A DNA stretch of 64,000 bases from Nitrospirillum amazonense (GCF_007828035.1 NZ_VITV01000005.1:186001-250000); one strand, 5' to 3'; counted from the first letter of the stretch, positions 9,612 through 20,197 are shown. The notes: generated by a model from the letters alone, not told the origin. Numbers and translations: made by a program.

Positions 9612-10151
9612 ATGCCGTCGCGTCCCCGCCGTCCGATTATCTTCTCCGCAACGCGCCGTGGCACCCAACTGGAAGGCGCCCTGCTGGCGGCTTTGCTGTG
9701 TCTGGCTGCCGGCGGCGCCCTGGCTCAGGCCGCTCCGCCGCCGCAGGAAGGCGCGCCGGGTGCGGGCGAGCCCGTGACCGCCAACCAGCCGCTGCTGCGC
9801 GATCCCCGTCTAGTGGGCAACGCCAAGGCGCCCCCGCGCGACGTGGAATGCGTGGTGGGGACCGGCAGCCCTTGCACCGGCCGGATGGATTTCAACGATG
9901 GCCGCAGTTTCGGCTTCAAGATCAGCGGCCCGGGCGAGGCGCTGTTCCGCAACATCGGCAACCGCCGCTGCACCCTGGAATACATCCTGACCGACAGCAC
10001 GGTGGCCACGGCCGGCCGCACCATGGACCTGGCGGCCGGCGCCGCCACCACGCTGAAGGTGCGCGACGCCCAGGGCATGCACGTCCGCCTATCGGCGCGC
10101 GGCATGGCCTCCCCTATCTGCGAATTGGAAGTGACGGCCAAGCAGTCGTGA
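9612..10151 (+). CDS. Secreted protein of unknown function
   Basis: 179 residues from the ATG at 9612, chosen because AGGAG lies 10 bases upstream; the frame is open from 9444. An arginine-rich start and the hydrophobic stretch ALLAALLCLAAGGALAQA form a signal peptide, followed by a Pro/Ala-rich linker. The mature part has two cysteine pairs (ECVVGTGSPC, then RRCTLEYILTD and ICELEV) and a FNDGRSFGFKISGPGEALF segment, suggesting a small beta-rich periplasmic domain. I recognise no family. The thioredoxin-like gene starts 14 bases downstream, so the pair may be co-transcribed and could share a disulfide-related role (inference). Confidence 0.7.
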   Translation: MPSRPRRPIIFSATRRGTQLEGALLAALLCLAAGGALAQAAPPPQEGAPGAGEPVTANQPLLRDPRLVGNAKAPPRDVECVVGTGSPCTGRMDFNDGRSFGFKISGPGEALFRNIGNRRCTLEYILTDSTVATAGRTMDLAAGAATTLKVRDAQGMHVRLSARGMASPICELEVTAKQS

Positions 10152-10165
10152 GAGGAGCGGCCCCG

Positions 10166-10663
10166 ATGCGCCCCCTGCTGATCGCGCTGTCCCTGGTGGT
10201 GGCGCCCCTGATGATGCCAGTGGCCGCCCATGCCGCGGACACCGCGCCCGCCGCGGTCGAGGCGTTCGATCCCGCCCGGGACGCTGCCCATGATGTGGCC
10301 GAGGCGGCGGCCCAGGCCAAGGCGCAGGGCAAGCGGGTGCTGGTGGACGTGGGCGGGGAGTGGTGCGTGTGGTGCCATCGCTTCGACGCCCTGTTCACCG
10401 ATGACGCGCGGCTGCGCACGCTGCGCGACCAGGGCTTCGTCACCGTGAAGGTGAACTGGAGCAAGGAGAACAAGAACGAGGCGCTGCTGGGCCAGTGGCC
10501 CAAGGTGGCAGGCTATCCCCACCTGTTCGTCCTGGATGGCGAGGGCAAGGTGTTGCACTCCCAGGACACCGGCCTGCTGGAACAGGGCAAAGGCTACGAT
10601 ACCGGCAAGGTGGCGGCCTTCCTGACGCAATGGGGCACCAAGGCGCCCGGCTCCCACATCTGA
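10166..10663 (+). CDS. Periplasmic thioredoxin-like protein
   Basis: 165 residues with a signal peptide (LLIALSLVVAPLMMPVAAHA). The domain has the redox motif WCVWCHRFD inside VLVDVGGEWCVWCHR, then VTVKVNWSKENKNE and the cis-proline region GYPHLFVLDGEGKVLHSQDTG, as in the thioredoxin_7/DsbD-C-like group. It likely reduces or oxidises disulfides in the periplasm. The start at 10166 follows GAGAGGAG. It lies 14 bases after a secreted cysteine-containing protein, a possible client, and is followed by a strong bidirectional terminator. Confidence 0.87.
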   Translation: MRPLLIALSLVVAPLMMPVAAHAADTAPAAVEAFDPARDAAHDVAEAAAQAKAQGKRVLVDVGGEWCVWCHRFDALFTDDARLRTLRDQGFVTVKVNWSKENKNEALLGQWPKVAGYPHLFVLDGEGKVLHSQDTGLLEQGKGYDTGKVAAFLTQWGTKAPGSHI

Positions 10664-10670
10664 TGCCATG

Positions 10671-10718
10671 CCAGGAAAAAGGGCGCCAGCCTGATCGAGG
10701 CGGCGCCCTTTTTCCTGG
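10671..10718. terminator. Bidirectional intrinsic terminator
   Basis: Perfect 17-base arms (CCAGGAAAAAGGGCGCC and complement) around a 14-base loop. The A and T tracts lie inside the stem, so it can work for both the thioredoxin gene (plus) and asd (minus), which converge here. Confidence 0.92.
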
Positions 10719-10751
10719 GTGCGGTCAAACGGGGTGCCGTCAGCCCGCCGC

Positions 10752-11768
10752 CTACTTCTTCAAATGATCCTTGATCAGCCGTTCGGCGATCTGCACGGCG
10801 TTCAGCGCGGCGCCCTTGCGCAGGTTGTCGGAGACGACCCACAGGTTCAGGCCGTTTTCCACGGTGAAGTCCTCGCGCAGGCGGCTGACGAACACAAGGT
10901 CGTCGCCGGCGGCCTCGACGGGGGTGACATAGCCCTCGTCGGCCTGATGGTCGATCAGCGACACGCCCTTGGCCCGGCGCAGGGCGGCGCGGGCCTCGTC
11001 GGCGCTGATGGGGTTCTCGAACTCCACGTTGATCGCCTCGGAATGGGCGATGAACACCGGCACGCGCACGCAGGTGGCCGTCACCTTGATGGACGGGTCC
11101 AGGATCTTCTTGGTCTCCACCGTCATCTTCCACTCTTCCTTCGTGGTGCCGTCTTCCATGAAGACGTCGATGTGGGGGATGACGTTGAAGGCGATCTGCT
11201 TGGTGAACTGCTTCTTCTCGACAGGGTCGTTCACATAGATGGCGCGGGTCTGGGTGAACAGCTCATCCATTGCTTCCTTGCCGGCACCCGACACGGACTG
11301 GTAGGTCGACACCACCACGCGGCGGATGCGGGCCAGGTCGTGCAGGGGCTTCAGCGCCACCACCATCTGGATGGTGGAGCAGTTGGGGTTGGCGATGATC
11401 CCCTTCTTCCTGTAGCCGGCGATGGCCTCGGGGTTCACCTCCGGCACCACCAGGGGCACGTCCGGATCCATGCGGAAGTGGCTGGTGTTGTCAATGACCA
11501 CGGCGCCGGCGGCGGCGGCCTTGGGCGCGAACTGGGCGGAAACCTTGGCGCCGGCCGAGGACAGGACGATGTCGGTGCCGGTGAAGTCGAACTTGGCCAG
11601 ATCCTGCACCCGCAGGTCATCGTCGCCGAAGCTGATCTCCGACCCGATGGACCGCTCGGACGCCAGGGCCACCACCTCGCTCACCGGGAATTCCCGTTCC
11701 GCCAGGATCTGCAGCATCTCGCGCCCGACATTGCCCGTGGCGCCCACGACGGCGACTTTATAGCCCAT
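10752..11768 (-). CDS. asd: Aspartate-semialdehyde dehydrogenase
   Basis: Reduces aspartyl-4-phosphate to aspartate semialdehyde, the branch point to lysine/DAP, threonine and methionine. 338 residues from the ATG at 11768 (MGYKVAVVG), which has GAGGAG seven bases upstream; two ATGs just upstream are too close to that site. The NADP motif is GATGNVGREML. The catalytic cysteine is in ANPNCSTIQM (C130). The SGAGKEAMDEL loop and HSEAINVEFE carry the usual substrate-site residues. Stands alone between a terminator and the divergent Mpo1-like gene. Confidence 0.97.
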   Translation of the reverse strand: MGYKVAVVGATGNVGREMLQILAEREFPVSEVVALASERSIGSEISFGDDDLRVQDLAKFDFTGTDIVLSSAGAKVSAQFAPKAAAAGAVVIDNTSHFRMDPDVPLVVPEVNPEAIAGYRKKGIIANPNCSTIQMVVALKPLHDLARIRRVVVSTYQSVSGAGKEAMDELFTQTRAIYVNDPVEKKQFTKQIAFNVIPHIDVFMEDGTTKEEWKMTVETKKILDPSIKVTATCVRVPVFIAHSEAINVEFENPISADEARAALRRAKGVSLIDHQADEGYVTPVEAAGDDLVFVSRLREDFTVENGLNLWVVSDNLRKGAALNAVQIAERLIKDHLKK

Positions 11769-11942
11769 GGTCATGCTCCTCATATCTCTGGCGGGGACCA
11801 GGGGCAGGGCCGCTTGCGGGGGCGGGGGCCGCTCTGGTCTAATCCGGCGGAGACTTAAGGCCGGCCGGCGGGCTTTGCAAGCGCGCAGGCGTCAGTGCCG
11901 CCCCGCGAACGGGCGGCGGCCTCTAGACTGGGAGGGAAGACC

Positions 11943-12284
11943 ATGACGGTACACGAGCCGCGAATCGCCACCTATGACGCGTTCTGGCCCTTCTACCTGG
12001 GCGAACACGCCCTGCCGGCCACGCGGGCCTGGCACTTCGTAGGCACCGGCCTGGTGCTGCTGGCGCTGGCCGCCGGCCTGGCCACGGGGGATTGGCGCTA
12101 CTTCGCCGCCGCCCCGGTGTGCGGCTACCTCTTCGCCTGGATCAGCCACTTCTTCGTGGAACACAACCGGCCCGCCACCTTCACCTATCCGTTATGGTCG
12201 CTGATCAGCGATTTCCGGATGTTCTTCCTGTTCGTGGCCGGGCGGCTGGGGGCCGAGCTGCGCCGCCACGGGATCAGCCGCTGA
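11943..12284 (+). CDS. Mpo1-like (DUF962) small membrane protein
   Basis: 113 residues from an ATG at 11943 with GGAGGGAAG upstream. The opening DAFWPFYLGEHALPATRAWHFVGTG and the later WISHFFVEHNRPATF are hallmarks of the DUF962/Mpo1 family. The eukaryotic member is an iron-dependent dioxygenase that shortens 2-hydroxy fatty acids, and the spaced histidines (H in GEHALP, WHFVG, SHFFVEH) would be its metal ligands. Two to three hydrophobic helices. Whether this copy has that activity is unproven. Divergent from asd. Confidence 0.85.
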   Translation: MTVHEPRIATYDAFWPFYLGEHALPATRAWHFVGTGLVLLALAAGLATGDWRYFAAAPVCGYLFAWISHFFVEHNRPATFTYPLWSLISDFRMFFLFVAGRLGAELRRHGISR

Positions 12285-12328
12285 CGGATCGTTACCGTTT
12301 CAGGCCTGCCACCAAAGGATAAGCCGCC

Positions 12329-12589
12329 TTGGCTCAGATCGTCGACACCATCGCCCAAGCCATCAAGCGCGCGGACAAAACTTTCTTTAACGAAAATTAT
12401 ACCAAGCAGGCCCAAGCTGTAGTCGACGGCCTGCGCAAGGCGGGTTTTGAGATTGTTCCGGTCAAACCCCCGGAAGTACTGGTGGAGTACGCCGTTGAAA
12501 ACATCCCCTTCGGCCGACTGCGCCCGTCAGAGTTGATCCGTGCCCTGTACGGTACAATGGTTGAGAATTGCCGTAAGTTTGTATCCTAG
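12329..12589 (+). CDS. Conserved small protein, function unknown
   Basis: 86 residues from a TTG start at 12329 preceded by AAAGGATAAG. Soluble, no signal peptide; the sequence includes TFFNENYTKQAQAVVDGLRKAGFEI and ends YGTMVENCRKFVS. Base use is visibly less GC-rich than its neighbours (aaaactttctttaacg at the third helix). I believe homologues occur as short hypothetical proteins in Rhodospirillales, but I recognise no domain. It is 44 bases after the Mpo1-like gene and may share its transcript. Confidence 0.7.
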   Translation: MAQIVDTIAQAIKRADKTFFNENYTKQAQAVVDGLRKAGFEIVPVKPPEVLVEYAVENIPFGRLRPSELIRALYGTMVENCRKFVS

Positions 12590-12712
12590 AAACGACAATT
12601 TATTTCCCTGAATGCCGGTGAATCCGCTTCTAAAATGCGCGCCCCCGGTGCAACAATGTAGTCAGCGCGCCTGATTTCAGGGCGATGGTGGTAAGTCGGG
12701 TGGCTAGGCTGC

Positions 12713-14005
12713 ATGCATCCTGAACGGCAATACCAGGACGGATTTGAATTTCGGCGGGTGACCCCGGCCGAGGTCATCGAGGCGGCCCGCAAGCATGAAC
12801 GGCTGATCGAGGGACGCATCGGTGGCGCCCGTTTCGCCTTTATCCTGCACGACCTCCGGGGCGCCGTCCTGTCCACCCTGAACCTGACCGACGCGGACCT
12901 GACCGGCAGCCGCCTGGACCAGGCCCAGTTGGTGGGCACGCGGCTGCGCAACGCGTCCCTTTTCGCCTGCGATTTCCGCCTGGCCTGCCTGCGACAGGCC
13001 GACCTGTCGAAATCCGACCTGCGCGGCGTCAGCATGCGTGGCGCCGACCTGAGCAAGGCCCGCATGCGTGAGGCGGACGTGCGCGAGGCGGTGCTGGCCG
13101 TCTACCGCGGCGGAAGGCCCCTGCCCGAAACCTTCGACGGCCGCATCCCTGACCTGACCTCCGCCATCGCAGTCGGCGCCGACATGGGCGAAAGCCGCAT
13201 GAATGGCGCCTGGACCCTGAACGCCGATTTCACCGACGCCAACCTGGCGGGGGTGGATTTTCGCGGCGCCGACCTGCGCGGCGCCGTGTTCAAGGGGGCC
13301 AACATGCAGGGCGCCAACCTGTCGGAAACCAGGTTGCACGGCACCTCCTTCGCCGGGGCTCTCTTGACCGACGCCATCTTCACCGACGCCATTCTCGAAG
13401 ACGCCAACTTCCGTGGCGCCATCATGGAATCCGGCCTCGTCGGCCGGCTGCGCGGCAAGGGTGCCGTCCTACCGGGTGAAGGCGGGGAAGGCGCCCGGCC
13501 CGTGACGGAGGTGGTGGAGGACCATGCCGTCTGGGTGGCCGCGGCCGGTCGCTCCGGTGCCCGTGCCGATCTGTCGGGCCGCGACCTGAGCGGCCTCATC
13601 CTTTCGGGGCGCAACCTGACCGCGGCCAAGATGGCCTATGCCGTTGCGCGCCGCCTGGTGCTGACGGGGTCATCCCTGGTCATGGCCGACCTGGAATGCG
13701 TGGACCTGCAGGACGCGGTATTGGTGGGCGTGGACGCCCGAGGCGCCAATTTCGAGCGTGCCCACCTGAACGGCGCCGACCTGCAGAACGCCAACCTGGG
13801 CCTGTTGGAAAGTGCCGAGCAGCCGGACCGCAAATGGCCGGCCCGTCTGACCCGCGCCCGTCTGCGCAACGCCAACCTGCGGGGGGCGAACCTGCGCGGC
13901 GCCGTGCTGCGGGAGGCGGACCTGACCGGCGCCGATCTGCGCGACGCCCAGGTGGATGGCATCGTCCTGGACGGCGCCAACACCGCGCAGGTGAGGTCAC
14001 GATAA
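12713..14005 (+). CDS. Pentapeptide-repeat protein
   Basis: 430 residues. After about 45 residues without repeats (containing VTPAEVIEAARKHERL), the protein consists of three blocks of A(D/N)LxX pentapeptides: residues about 55-130, 165-245 and 295-425, split by linkers rich in Gly/Pro. Such repeats build a right-handed square beta helix. Some members mimic DNA and bind gyrase, but most have no known role, and nothing here identifies a partner. No signal peptide. The start ATG at 12713 has only weak upstream purines. Confidence 0.9.
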   Translation: MHPERQYQDGFEFRRVTPAEVIEAARKHERLIEGRIGGARFAFILHDLRGAVLSTLNLTDADLTGSRLDQAQLVGTRLRNASLFACDFRLACLRQADLSKSDLRGVSMRGADLSKARMREADVREAVLAVYRGGRPLPETFDGRIPDLTSAIAVGADMGESRMNGAWTLNADFTDANLAGVDFRGADLRGAVFKGANMQGANLSETRLHGTSFAGALLTDAIFTDAILEDANFRGAIMESGLVGRLRGKGAVLPGEGGEGARPVTEVVEDHAVWVAAAGRSGARADLSGRDLSGLILSGRNLTAAKMAYAVARRLVLTGSSLVMADLECVDLQDAVLVGVDARGANFERAHLNGADLQNANLGLLESAEQPDRKWPARLTRARLRNANLRGANLRGAVLREADLTGADLRDAQVDGIVLDGANTAQVRSR

Positions 14006-14100
14006 CCCCTCCAGTTGCCGGGCGCCGTGATCCCGCACTCCCACCTTGGGCCCGCACCTCATAAGCAAGGGCCTGGCGGAGGGAACAGGATTCTGAAATG

Positions 14101-14133
14101 AAAAGGCCCGGGCATCGCTGCGCCGGGCCTTTT
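14101..14133. terminator. Intrinsic terminator between convergent genes
   Basis: AAAAGGCCCGG and its exact complement around an 11-base loop, followed on the plus strand by a run of T; the A run gives the same on the minus strand. It separates the pentapeptide-repeat gene from leuB. Confidence 0.88.
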
Positions 14134-14148
14134 TGGCTTCAAGCGGGC

Positions 14149-15258
14149 TTAGCCCACCAGCTTGTCCAGCTCGCGCAGGATGCTGTCGCCCATCACGCTG
14201 GTGGAGCAGCGGGCCATCCCCGGGGACATGATGTCGGCGGTGCGCATGCCGCCTTTCAGGACGTTCTGCACCGCCCGGTCCAGCAGGTCGGCTTCCTCAC
14301 TCCGGTCGAAGGAGTAGCGCAGCGCCATGCCGAAGCTCAGCAGCGAGGCAATGGGGTTGGCGATGTCGCGGCCGGCGATGTCGGGGGCGGAGCCGTGCAC
14401 CGGCTCGTACAGCGCCTTGCGGCGGCCGCTGGCATCAGCGGCGCCCAACGAGGCCGAGGGCAGCATGCCGATGGAGCCGGTCAGCATGGCGGCCTCGTCC
14501 GACAGGATGTCGCCGAACAGATTGTCGGTGACGATGACGTCGAACTGCTTGGGGTTGCGCACCAGCTGCATGGCGGCGGCGTCGGCCAGCATGTGGCTCA
14601 GCTCCACGTCCTTGTATTCCGCCGCGTGCAGGGCGGTGACGTCCTGGTTCCACAGCAGGCCGGACTCCATGACGTTGCGCTTCTCGCAGGAGCAGACCTT
14701 GTTGCCGCGCTTGCGCGCCAGCTCGAAGGCGACGCGGGCCACGCGCTGGATCTCCGGCGTGGTGTAAACCTGGGTGTTCACGCCCCGGCGGATGCCGTTG
14801 CCCAGGTCTTCGATGCCGCGGGGCTCACCGAAATAGACGCCGCCCGTCAGCTCGCGGACGATCATGATGTCCAGGCCGCGCACCACCTCGGGCTTCAGCG
14901 TCGAGGCATCGACCAAGGCGTCAAACACCACGGCCGGACGCAGGTTGGCGAATAGCTCCATCTCCTTGCGCAGGCGCAGCAGGCCGGCCTCGGGCCGCTT
15001 GTCGAAGCTGACGCCGTCCCACTTCGGGCCGCCCACGGCGCCCAGCAGCACGGCGTCGGCGGCCAGCGCCTGGGCCATGGTTTCATCGGACAGGGGCACG
15101 CCGTAGGCGTCGATGGCGCAGCCGCCGACCAGACCTTCCGACACGGTGAACTCCAGGTCGCGGCGACGGCCCATCCAGTCGATGACGCGGCGGACCTGGC
15201 GCATGACTTCCGGCCCGATACCGTCGCCCGGCAGCATGAGAAGAGAGTAAGCGGCCAT
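14149..15258 (-). CDS. leuB: 3-isopropylmalate dehydrogenase
   Basis: Third step of leucine synthesis: NAD-dependent oxidative decarboxylation of 3-isopropylmalate. 369 residues. The motifs [72 protein letters not shown] and [12 protein letters not shown] are all present. The segment holding the catalytic lysine reads [15 protein letters not shown], where most family members have a DKANVL-type sequence; the lysine itself is kept. Downstream of leuD on the same strand with a 214-base gap. AAAAAGGG precedes the start. Confidence 0.95.
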   Translation of the reverse strand: MAAYSLLMLPGDGIGPEVMRQVRRVIDWMGRRRDLEFTVSEGLVGGCAIDAYGVPLSDETMAQALAADAVLLGAVGGPKWDGVSFDKRPEAGLLRLRKEMELFANLRPAVVFDALVDASTLKPEVVRGLDIMIVRELTGGVYFGEPRGIEDLGNGIRRGVNTQVYTTPEIQRVARVAFELARKRGNKVCSCEKRNVMESGLLWNQDVTALHAAEYKDVELSHMLADAAAMQLVRNPKQFDVIVTDNLFGDILSDEAAMLTGSIGMLPSASLGAADASGRRKALYEPVHGSAPDIAGRDIANPIASLLSFGMALRYSFDRSEEADLLDRAVQNVLKGGMRTADIMSPGMARCSTSVMGDSILRELDKLVG

Positions 15259-15472
15259 GGATGAACCCTTTTTGTCGGATGGTGCGGCGTTGCCGCGGCC
15301 GCCGGCTTCCCTGTTCGGGGGTGGGCGCGCGGCCGGCCGGGCGTGCGGCCTTTGGATATTGGTTAGCGAAAATACGGGTGGGCCGGCATCCTGCCAACCC
15401 CTGTTTCGGCCGGGAACCGCGCCGATGCGCCGGTCACCGGGCCGTCACAGGATGGTCACGGGGGGCGGCTGT

Positions 15473-16087
15473 TCAGCGCGCCCAGCGCCACGGCTGCCCG
15501 GTCTGCTGCTGCGCCTCGAACGCGTCGATGGCGCTGACCTGCTGCAGGGTCAGGCCGATGTCGTCCAGGCCGTTCAGCAGGCAGTGGCGGCGGAACGGCT
15601 CCACATCGAAGCCGACGCTCTCGCCATCCGGGGTGGTGATGGTCTGCTTCTCCAGATCCACGGTGAAGGTGGCGTTGGCGCCCTTGGCCGCCTCGTCCAT
15701 CAGCCGGTCGACCACGTCCTGGGGCAGGGCGATGGGCAGGATGCCGTTCTTGAAGCAGTTGTTGAAGAAGATGTCGGCGAAGCTGGGGGCGATGACGCAG
15801 CGGATGCCGTAGTCCAGCAGGGCCCACGGCGCATGTTCACGGGAGGAGCCGCAGCCGAAGTTGTCGCCCGCCACCAGGATGCTGGCCTTGCGGTAGGCCG
15901 GCTGGTTCAGGATGAAGTCCGCCCGGTCGCTGCCGTCCTCGTTGAAGCGGAGGGAGGAGAAAAGCCCGCTGCCCAGACCGGTGCGCTTGATGGTCTTCAG
16001 ATACCGCGCCGGGATGATCATGTCCGTGTCGATATTCTGGATCGGCAGGGGGGCGGCGACGCCGGTCAGGATGGTGAACTTGTCCAT
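15473..16087 (-). CDS. leuD: 3-isopropylmalate dehydratase small subunit
   Basis: Small (swivel-domain) subunit of the isomerase that converts 2- to 3-isopropylmalate; it works with LeuC, which is not in this window. 204 residues from the ATG at 16087 ([15 protein letters not shown]); the open frame upstream has no family-like sequence. The motifs [33 protein letters not shown] and [20 protein letters not shown] are diagnostic. The spacer to leuB contains no clear terminator, so they probably form one transcription unit. Confidence 0.95.
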   Translation of the reverse strand: MDKFTILTGVAAPLPIQNIDTDMIIPARYLKTIKRTGLGSGLFSSLRFNEDGSDRADFILNQPAYRKASILVAGDNFGCGSSREHAPWALLDYGIRCVIAPSFADIFFNNCFKNGILPIALPQDVVDRLMDEAAKGANATFTVDLEKQTITTPDGESVGFDVEPFRRHCLLNGLDDIGLTLQQVSAIDAFEAQQQTGQPWRWAR

Positions 16088-16402
16088 GGGCTCTCGTCCG
16101 GTGACTACAATACGGGTGACGCTGTCCCTTTCTGCCACAAGGCGGATGAGGCCAACAACCACCCGCGACAATGCGCTAACGCGCGACAGCCCCCACCGAA
16201 ACGCAAGGGAAGTACGGCAATGGGTCATTCTGCGAACTTATATTGCGTCTGCGGGACAATGAGACCGGTTGGCCGGCCGCCAGGGTGGTACGGTGCAAGG
16301 GTGCGTTGATGCCCCGCCGGTTGCTGGAAACGGGCCGTTTCGATATGAGGAACGGCCCCTTTTTCCCCGCGCCCGGTGTTCGCCCCATGACTGAAGGCCC
16401 CC
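16088..16402. other. Divergent intergenic region leuD / zapE
   Basis: 315 bases with no supported gene. It carries a plus-strand intrinsic terminator at 16332-16364 with no gene in front of it, a TATATT hexamer at 16239-16244 that could be a -10 but lacks a good -35, and a 16-base duplication at the zapE start. Confidence 0.5.
16332..16364 (+). terminator. Orphan intrinsic terminator upstream of zapE
   Basis: GGGCCGTT and its complement AACGGCCC around an 11-base loop, followed by CTTTTT. No annotated gene ends before it on this strand. It may end a short RNA from about 16250, or act as an attenuator in the zapE leader. Confidence 0.7.
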
Positions 16403-16416
16403 ATGACTGAAGGCCC
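16385..16416 (+). repeat. 16-base tandem duplication over the zapE start codon
   Basis: CCATGACTGAAGGCCC occurs twice in a row. The second copy supplies the zapE ATG (16403); the first supplies an out-of-frame ATG (16387) whose reading frame ends after seven codons at a TGA overlapping the zapE start region. Confidence 0.9.
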
Positions 16417-17527
16417 ATTGTCCGTCTACCGCGCCCGCCGCGGCACCGGCACGCTGAAGGACGACCCTGCCCAGGAACTGGCGGCGGAGAAGCTGCAGAG
16501 CCTGTACCAGGCGTTGCGGGATTACCGCCCGGCGCAGGGCCAGTCCGGCTGGCGCGCCCGTTTCGGCCTTGCGCGGCGGCCGGATCCGGCGCCGCAGGGC
16601 CTGTACATCTACGGTGACGTCGGCCGGGGCAAGTCCATGCTGATGGATCTGTTCTTTGAGACGGCGCCGGTGTTGCGCCGCCGCCGCGTCCACTTCCACG
16701 CCTTCATGCAGGAGGTGCACCAGTCCCTGCACAGCCTGCGGCAGCGTCCCGACCTGCGCCGGAACGGGGCGGATGAGTCGCTGCCGGAACTGGCGCGCAC
16801 CATCGCCGACCAGGCTTGGCTGCTGTGCTTCGACGAATTCCACGTCACCGACATCGCCGACGCCATGATCCTGGGCCGGCTGTTCACCCACCTGTTCGAC
16901 CTGGGGGTGGTGGTGGTGGCGACCAGCAACTGGGCGCCCGATGACCTGTACAAGGACGGCCTGCAGCGCGACCTGTTCCTGCCCTTCATCGCGCTGCTGA
17001 AGGAAAAGCTGGACGTCCTGCACCTGGAAGGCGCCCGGGACTACCGCCTGGCCCGCATTCGCGGCCGCCAGGTCTATTTCGATCCGTTGGGCCCTGCCGC
17101 CACCGCCGCGCTGGAAAGAACCTTCGGTGAGTTGACGGACGCCCAGCCCACCGCCACCCACCTGATGGTGCAGGGGCGCAGGCTGCCGGTGCCGCGCCAG
17201 GCCAAGGGTGTGGCCTGGTTCACCTTCGACGAGTTGTGCCGCCAGCCCCTGGGCCCCGGCGATTACCTGGCCATCGCCACGCATTACCACACCGTGCTGC
17301 TGGATGGCGTGCCCATGCTGGATCCGTCCTTGCGCAACGAGGCCAAGCGCCTGATGACCTTCATCGACGCCCTCTATGAGCACAAGGTGCACCTGATCAT
17401 GGCGGCCGAGGCCGCTCCCGGGCAGCTCTACCCCGAGGGCCAACACGCCTTCGAATTCCAGCGCACCGTCAGCCGCCTCATGGAAATGCAGTCGGAGGAT
17501 TATCTGGCGGCAGGGCATCTCACTTAA
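16403..17527 (+). CDS. zapE: AFG1/ZapE-family ATPase
   Basis: 374 residues. A P-loop AAA-like ATPase: Walker A GDVGRGKS at residues 71-78, Walker B LLCFDEFHVTDIADAMIL, and the sensor segment VVVATSNWAPDDLYKDGLQRDLFLPFI. In E. coli ZapE binds FtsZ at the division ring; the mitochondrial relative Afg1/LACE1 helps quality control of cytochrome oxidase subunits. Either role fits the window, which also encodes cytochrome oxidase. The start is ambiguous in sequence terms because of a 16-base tandem duplication, but only the second ATG is in frame. The DUF2336 gene follows 82 bases later. Confidence 0.93.
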   Translation: MTEGPLSVYRARRGTGTLKDDPAQELAAEKLQSLYQALRDYRPAQGQSGWRARFGLARRPDPAPQGLYIYGDVGRGKSMLMDLFFETAPVLRRRRVHFHAFMQEVHQSLHSLRQRPDLRRNGADESLPELARTIADQAWLLCFDEFHVTDIADAMILGRLFTHLFDLGVVVVATSNWAPDDLYKDGLQRDLFLPFIALLKEKLDVLHLEGARDYRLARIRGRQVYFDPLGPAATAALERTFGELTDAQPTATHLMVQGRRLPVPRQAKGVAWFTFDELCRQPLGPGDYLAIATHYHTVLLDGVPMLDPSLRNEAKRLMTFIDALYEHKVHLIMAAEAAPGQLYPEGQHAFEFQRTVSRLMEMQSEDYLAAGHLT

Positions 17528-17609
17528 GGCCTGGCCACTGGAACTGACGGTTCGCCTACCGACATGGTAATGTGGGCGCGTTAGCCCATGATCCAGCCGG
17601 AGGCAGCTT

Positions 17610-18863
17610 GTGTCGCCGTCCAAGCCGTCCATCGACTATGAGACCGCCAAGACGGTGGCCGCCGGGGGCGACGTGGCGGCGCGGATCGAGTTGGCGAACA
17701 GTCCCGACACCCGGCCCGAGCTGCTCTATTACCTGGCCGACGACGATGACGAGCGGGTGCGTGGCGCCGTCGTGACCAACGCCATGACGCCGGTGCGCGC
17801 CTTCGGCCGCCTGGCCCGCGACCCTAGCGACCGGGTGCGCGCCCTGCTGGCGGACAAGCTGACCCGCCTGTTGCCCGACCTGTCGCGGCCCGAGGTGGGG
17901 GCGGTGCGCGATGTCGCCTTCGCGGCCCTGGAACTGCTGGCCGCCGACCAGGTCATCCGCGTACGCACGGCGCTGTCCAGCGCGCTGGCCGACGTGGAAT
18001 GCGCCCCGCCCAAGCTGGCCGTCACCCTGGCCCGCGACGTGGCCCGCGACGTGGCGGGCCCGGTGCTGCGCTGGTGCATGGCACTGTCGGACGAGGAACT
18101 GCTGGATATCCTGTCCCGTCGGCCCGAGCCCTGGGTGGTGGAGGCGGTGGCCGGCAGGCGTACCGTGTCCCGGCCGGTGGGCGACGCCGTGGTGGCGATG
18201 GGCGACCACGGCTCCTGGGCCACCCTGGCCGGCAACCCGGGCGCCGACCTGTCGCCCAAGGCCCGCCGCCTGCTGGCGGAGCGAGGCCACATGCCGATCG
18301 GCGGCGTGCCCCCCGAAGAGGTACCTGATCCAAACGCGCCGCCACCTCCGCCCGCCGGTCCGGCGGAGGTGTCGCAGCGCCTGGCCAGCGCGGTGGAGGA
18401 TGCCCTGCGCGACGGCCTGGCGGGGCAGGGGCTGGACAAGGCGGGGGTGGAGGCGGTGGTGGCCGCCGCTTCCCGCCGGTTGGACTGGGCGGCCGGCTAC
18501 GGCAAGCCGGAGGGCGCGGGGGACAAGGCCGCGCGCTTGGCGGTCTCCGGCGGCCTGAACGAGGATGTGGTGTGCGACGCCCTCAGCTGGGGCGACCGCG
18601 ACTTCGCCCAAGAAGCGGTGGCGCTGCTGGCCCGCGTGCCGGTGGACGCCGTGCGCCGCATTCTGGCGACGCAAAGCCCCAAGGCCGTGACGGCGCTGGC
18701 CTGGCGGGCGGGCTTTTCCATGCGCGGCGCCCGCACCCTGCAGGCCCGGGGTGCTGGAATCGCCCCGCGCAAGCTGCTGAACGCGCGGCTGGGGACGGAC
18801 TACCCCATGACCGACGTCGAGATGCACTGGCACCTGGAGCTGTTCGATATCGCGCCGAAGTGA
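17610..18863 (+). CDS. DUF2336 domain protein
   Basis: 417 residues from a GTG start at 17610 with GGAGG placed seven bases upstream. Soluble, helical and repeat-like: successive helix pairs such as ELLYYLADDDDERVRGAVVTN, DRVRALLADKLTRLL and DVVCDALSWGDRDFAQEAVALLARVPV resemble HEAT-like repeats and match the DUF2336 family of alphaproteobacteria. A Pro-rich linker (PNAPPPPPAGP, about residue 240) divides two helical halves. Function unknown; it lies between zapE and mdh. Confidence 0.82.
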   Translation: MSPSKPSIDYETAKTVAAGGDVAARIELANSPDTRPELLYYLADDDDERVRGAVVTNAMTPVRAFGRLARDPSDRVRALLADKLTRLLPDLSRPEVGAVRDVAFAALELLAADQVIRVRTALSSALADVECAPPKLAVTLARDVARDVAGPVLRWCMALSDEELLDILSRRPEPWVVEAVAGRRTVSRPVGDAVVAMGDHGSWATLAGNPGADLSPKARRLLAERGHMPIGGVPPEEVPDPNAPPPPPAGPAEVSQRLASAVEDALRDGLAGQGLDKAGVEAVVAAASRRLDWAAGYGKPEGAGDKAARLAVSGGLNEDVVCDALSWGDRDFAQEAVALLARVPVDAVRRILATQSPKAVTALAWRAGFSMRGARTLQARGAGIAPRKLLNARLGTDYPMTDVEMHWHLELFDIAPK

Positions 18864-20197
<1,334 letters not shown>

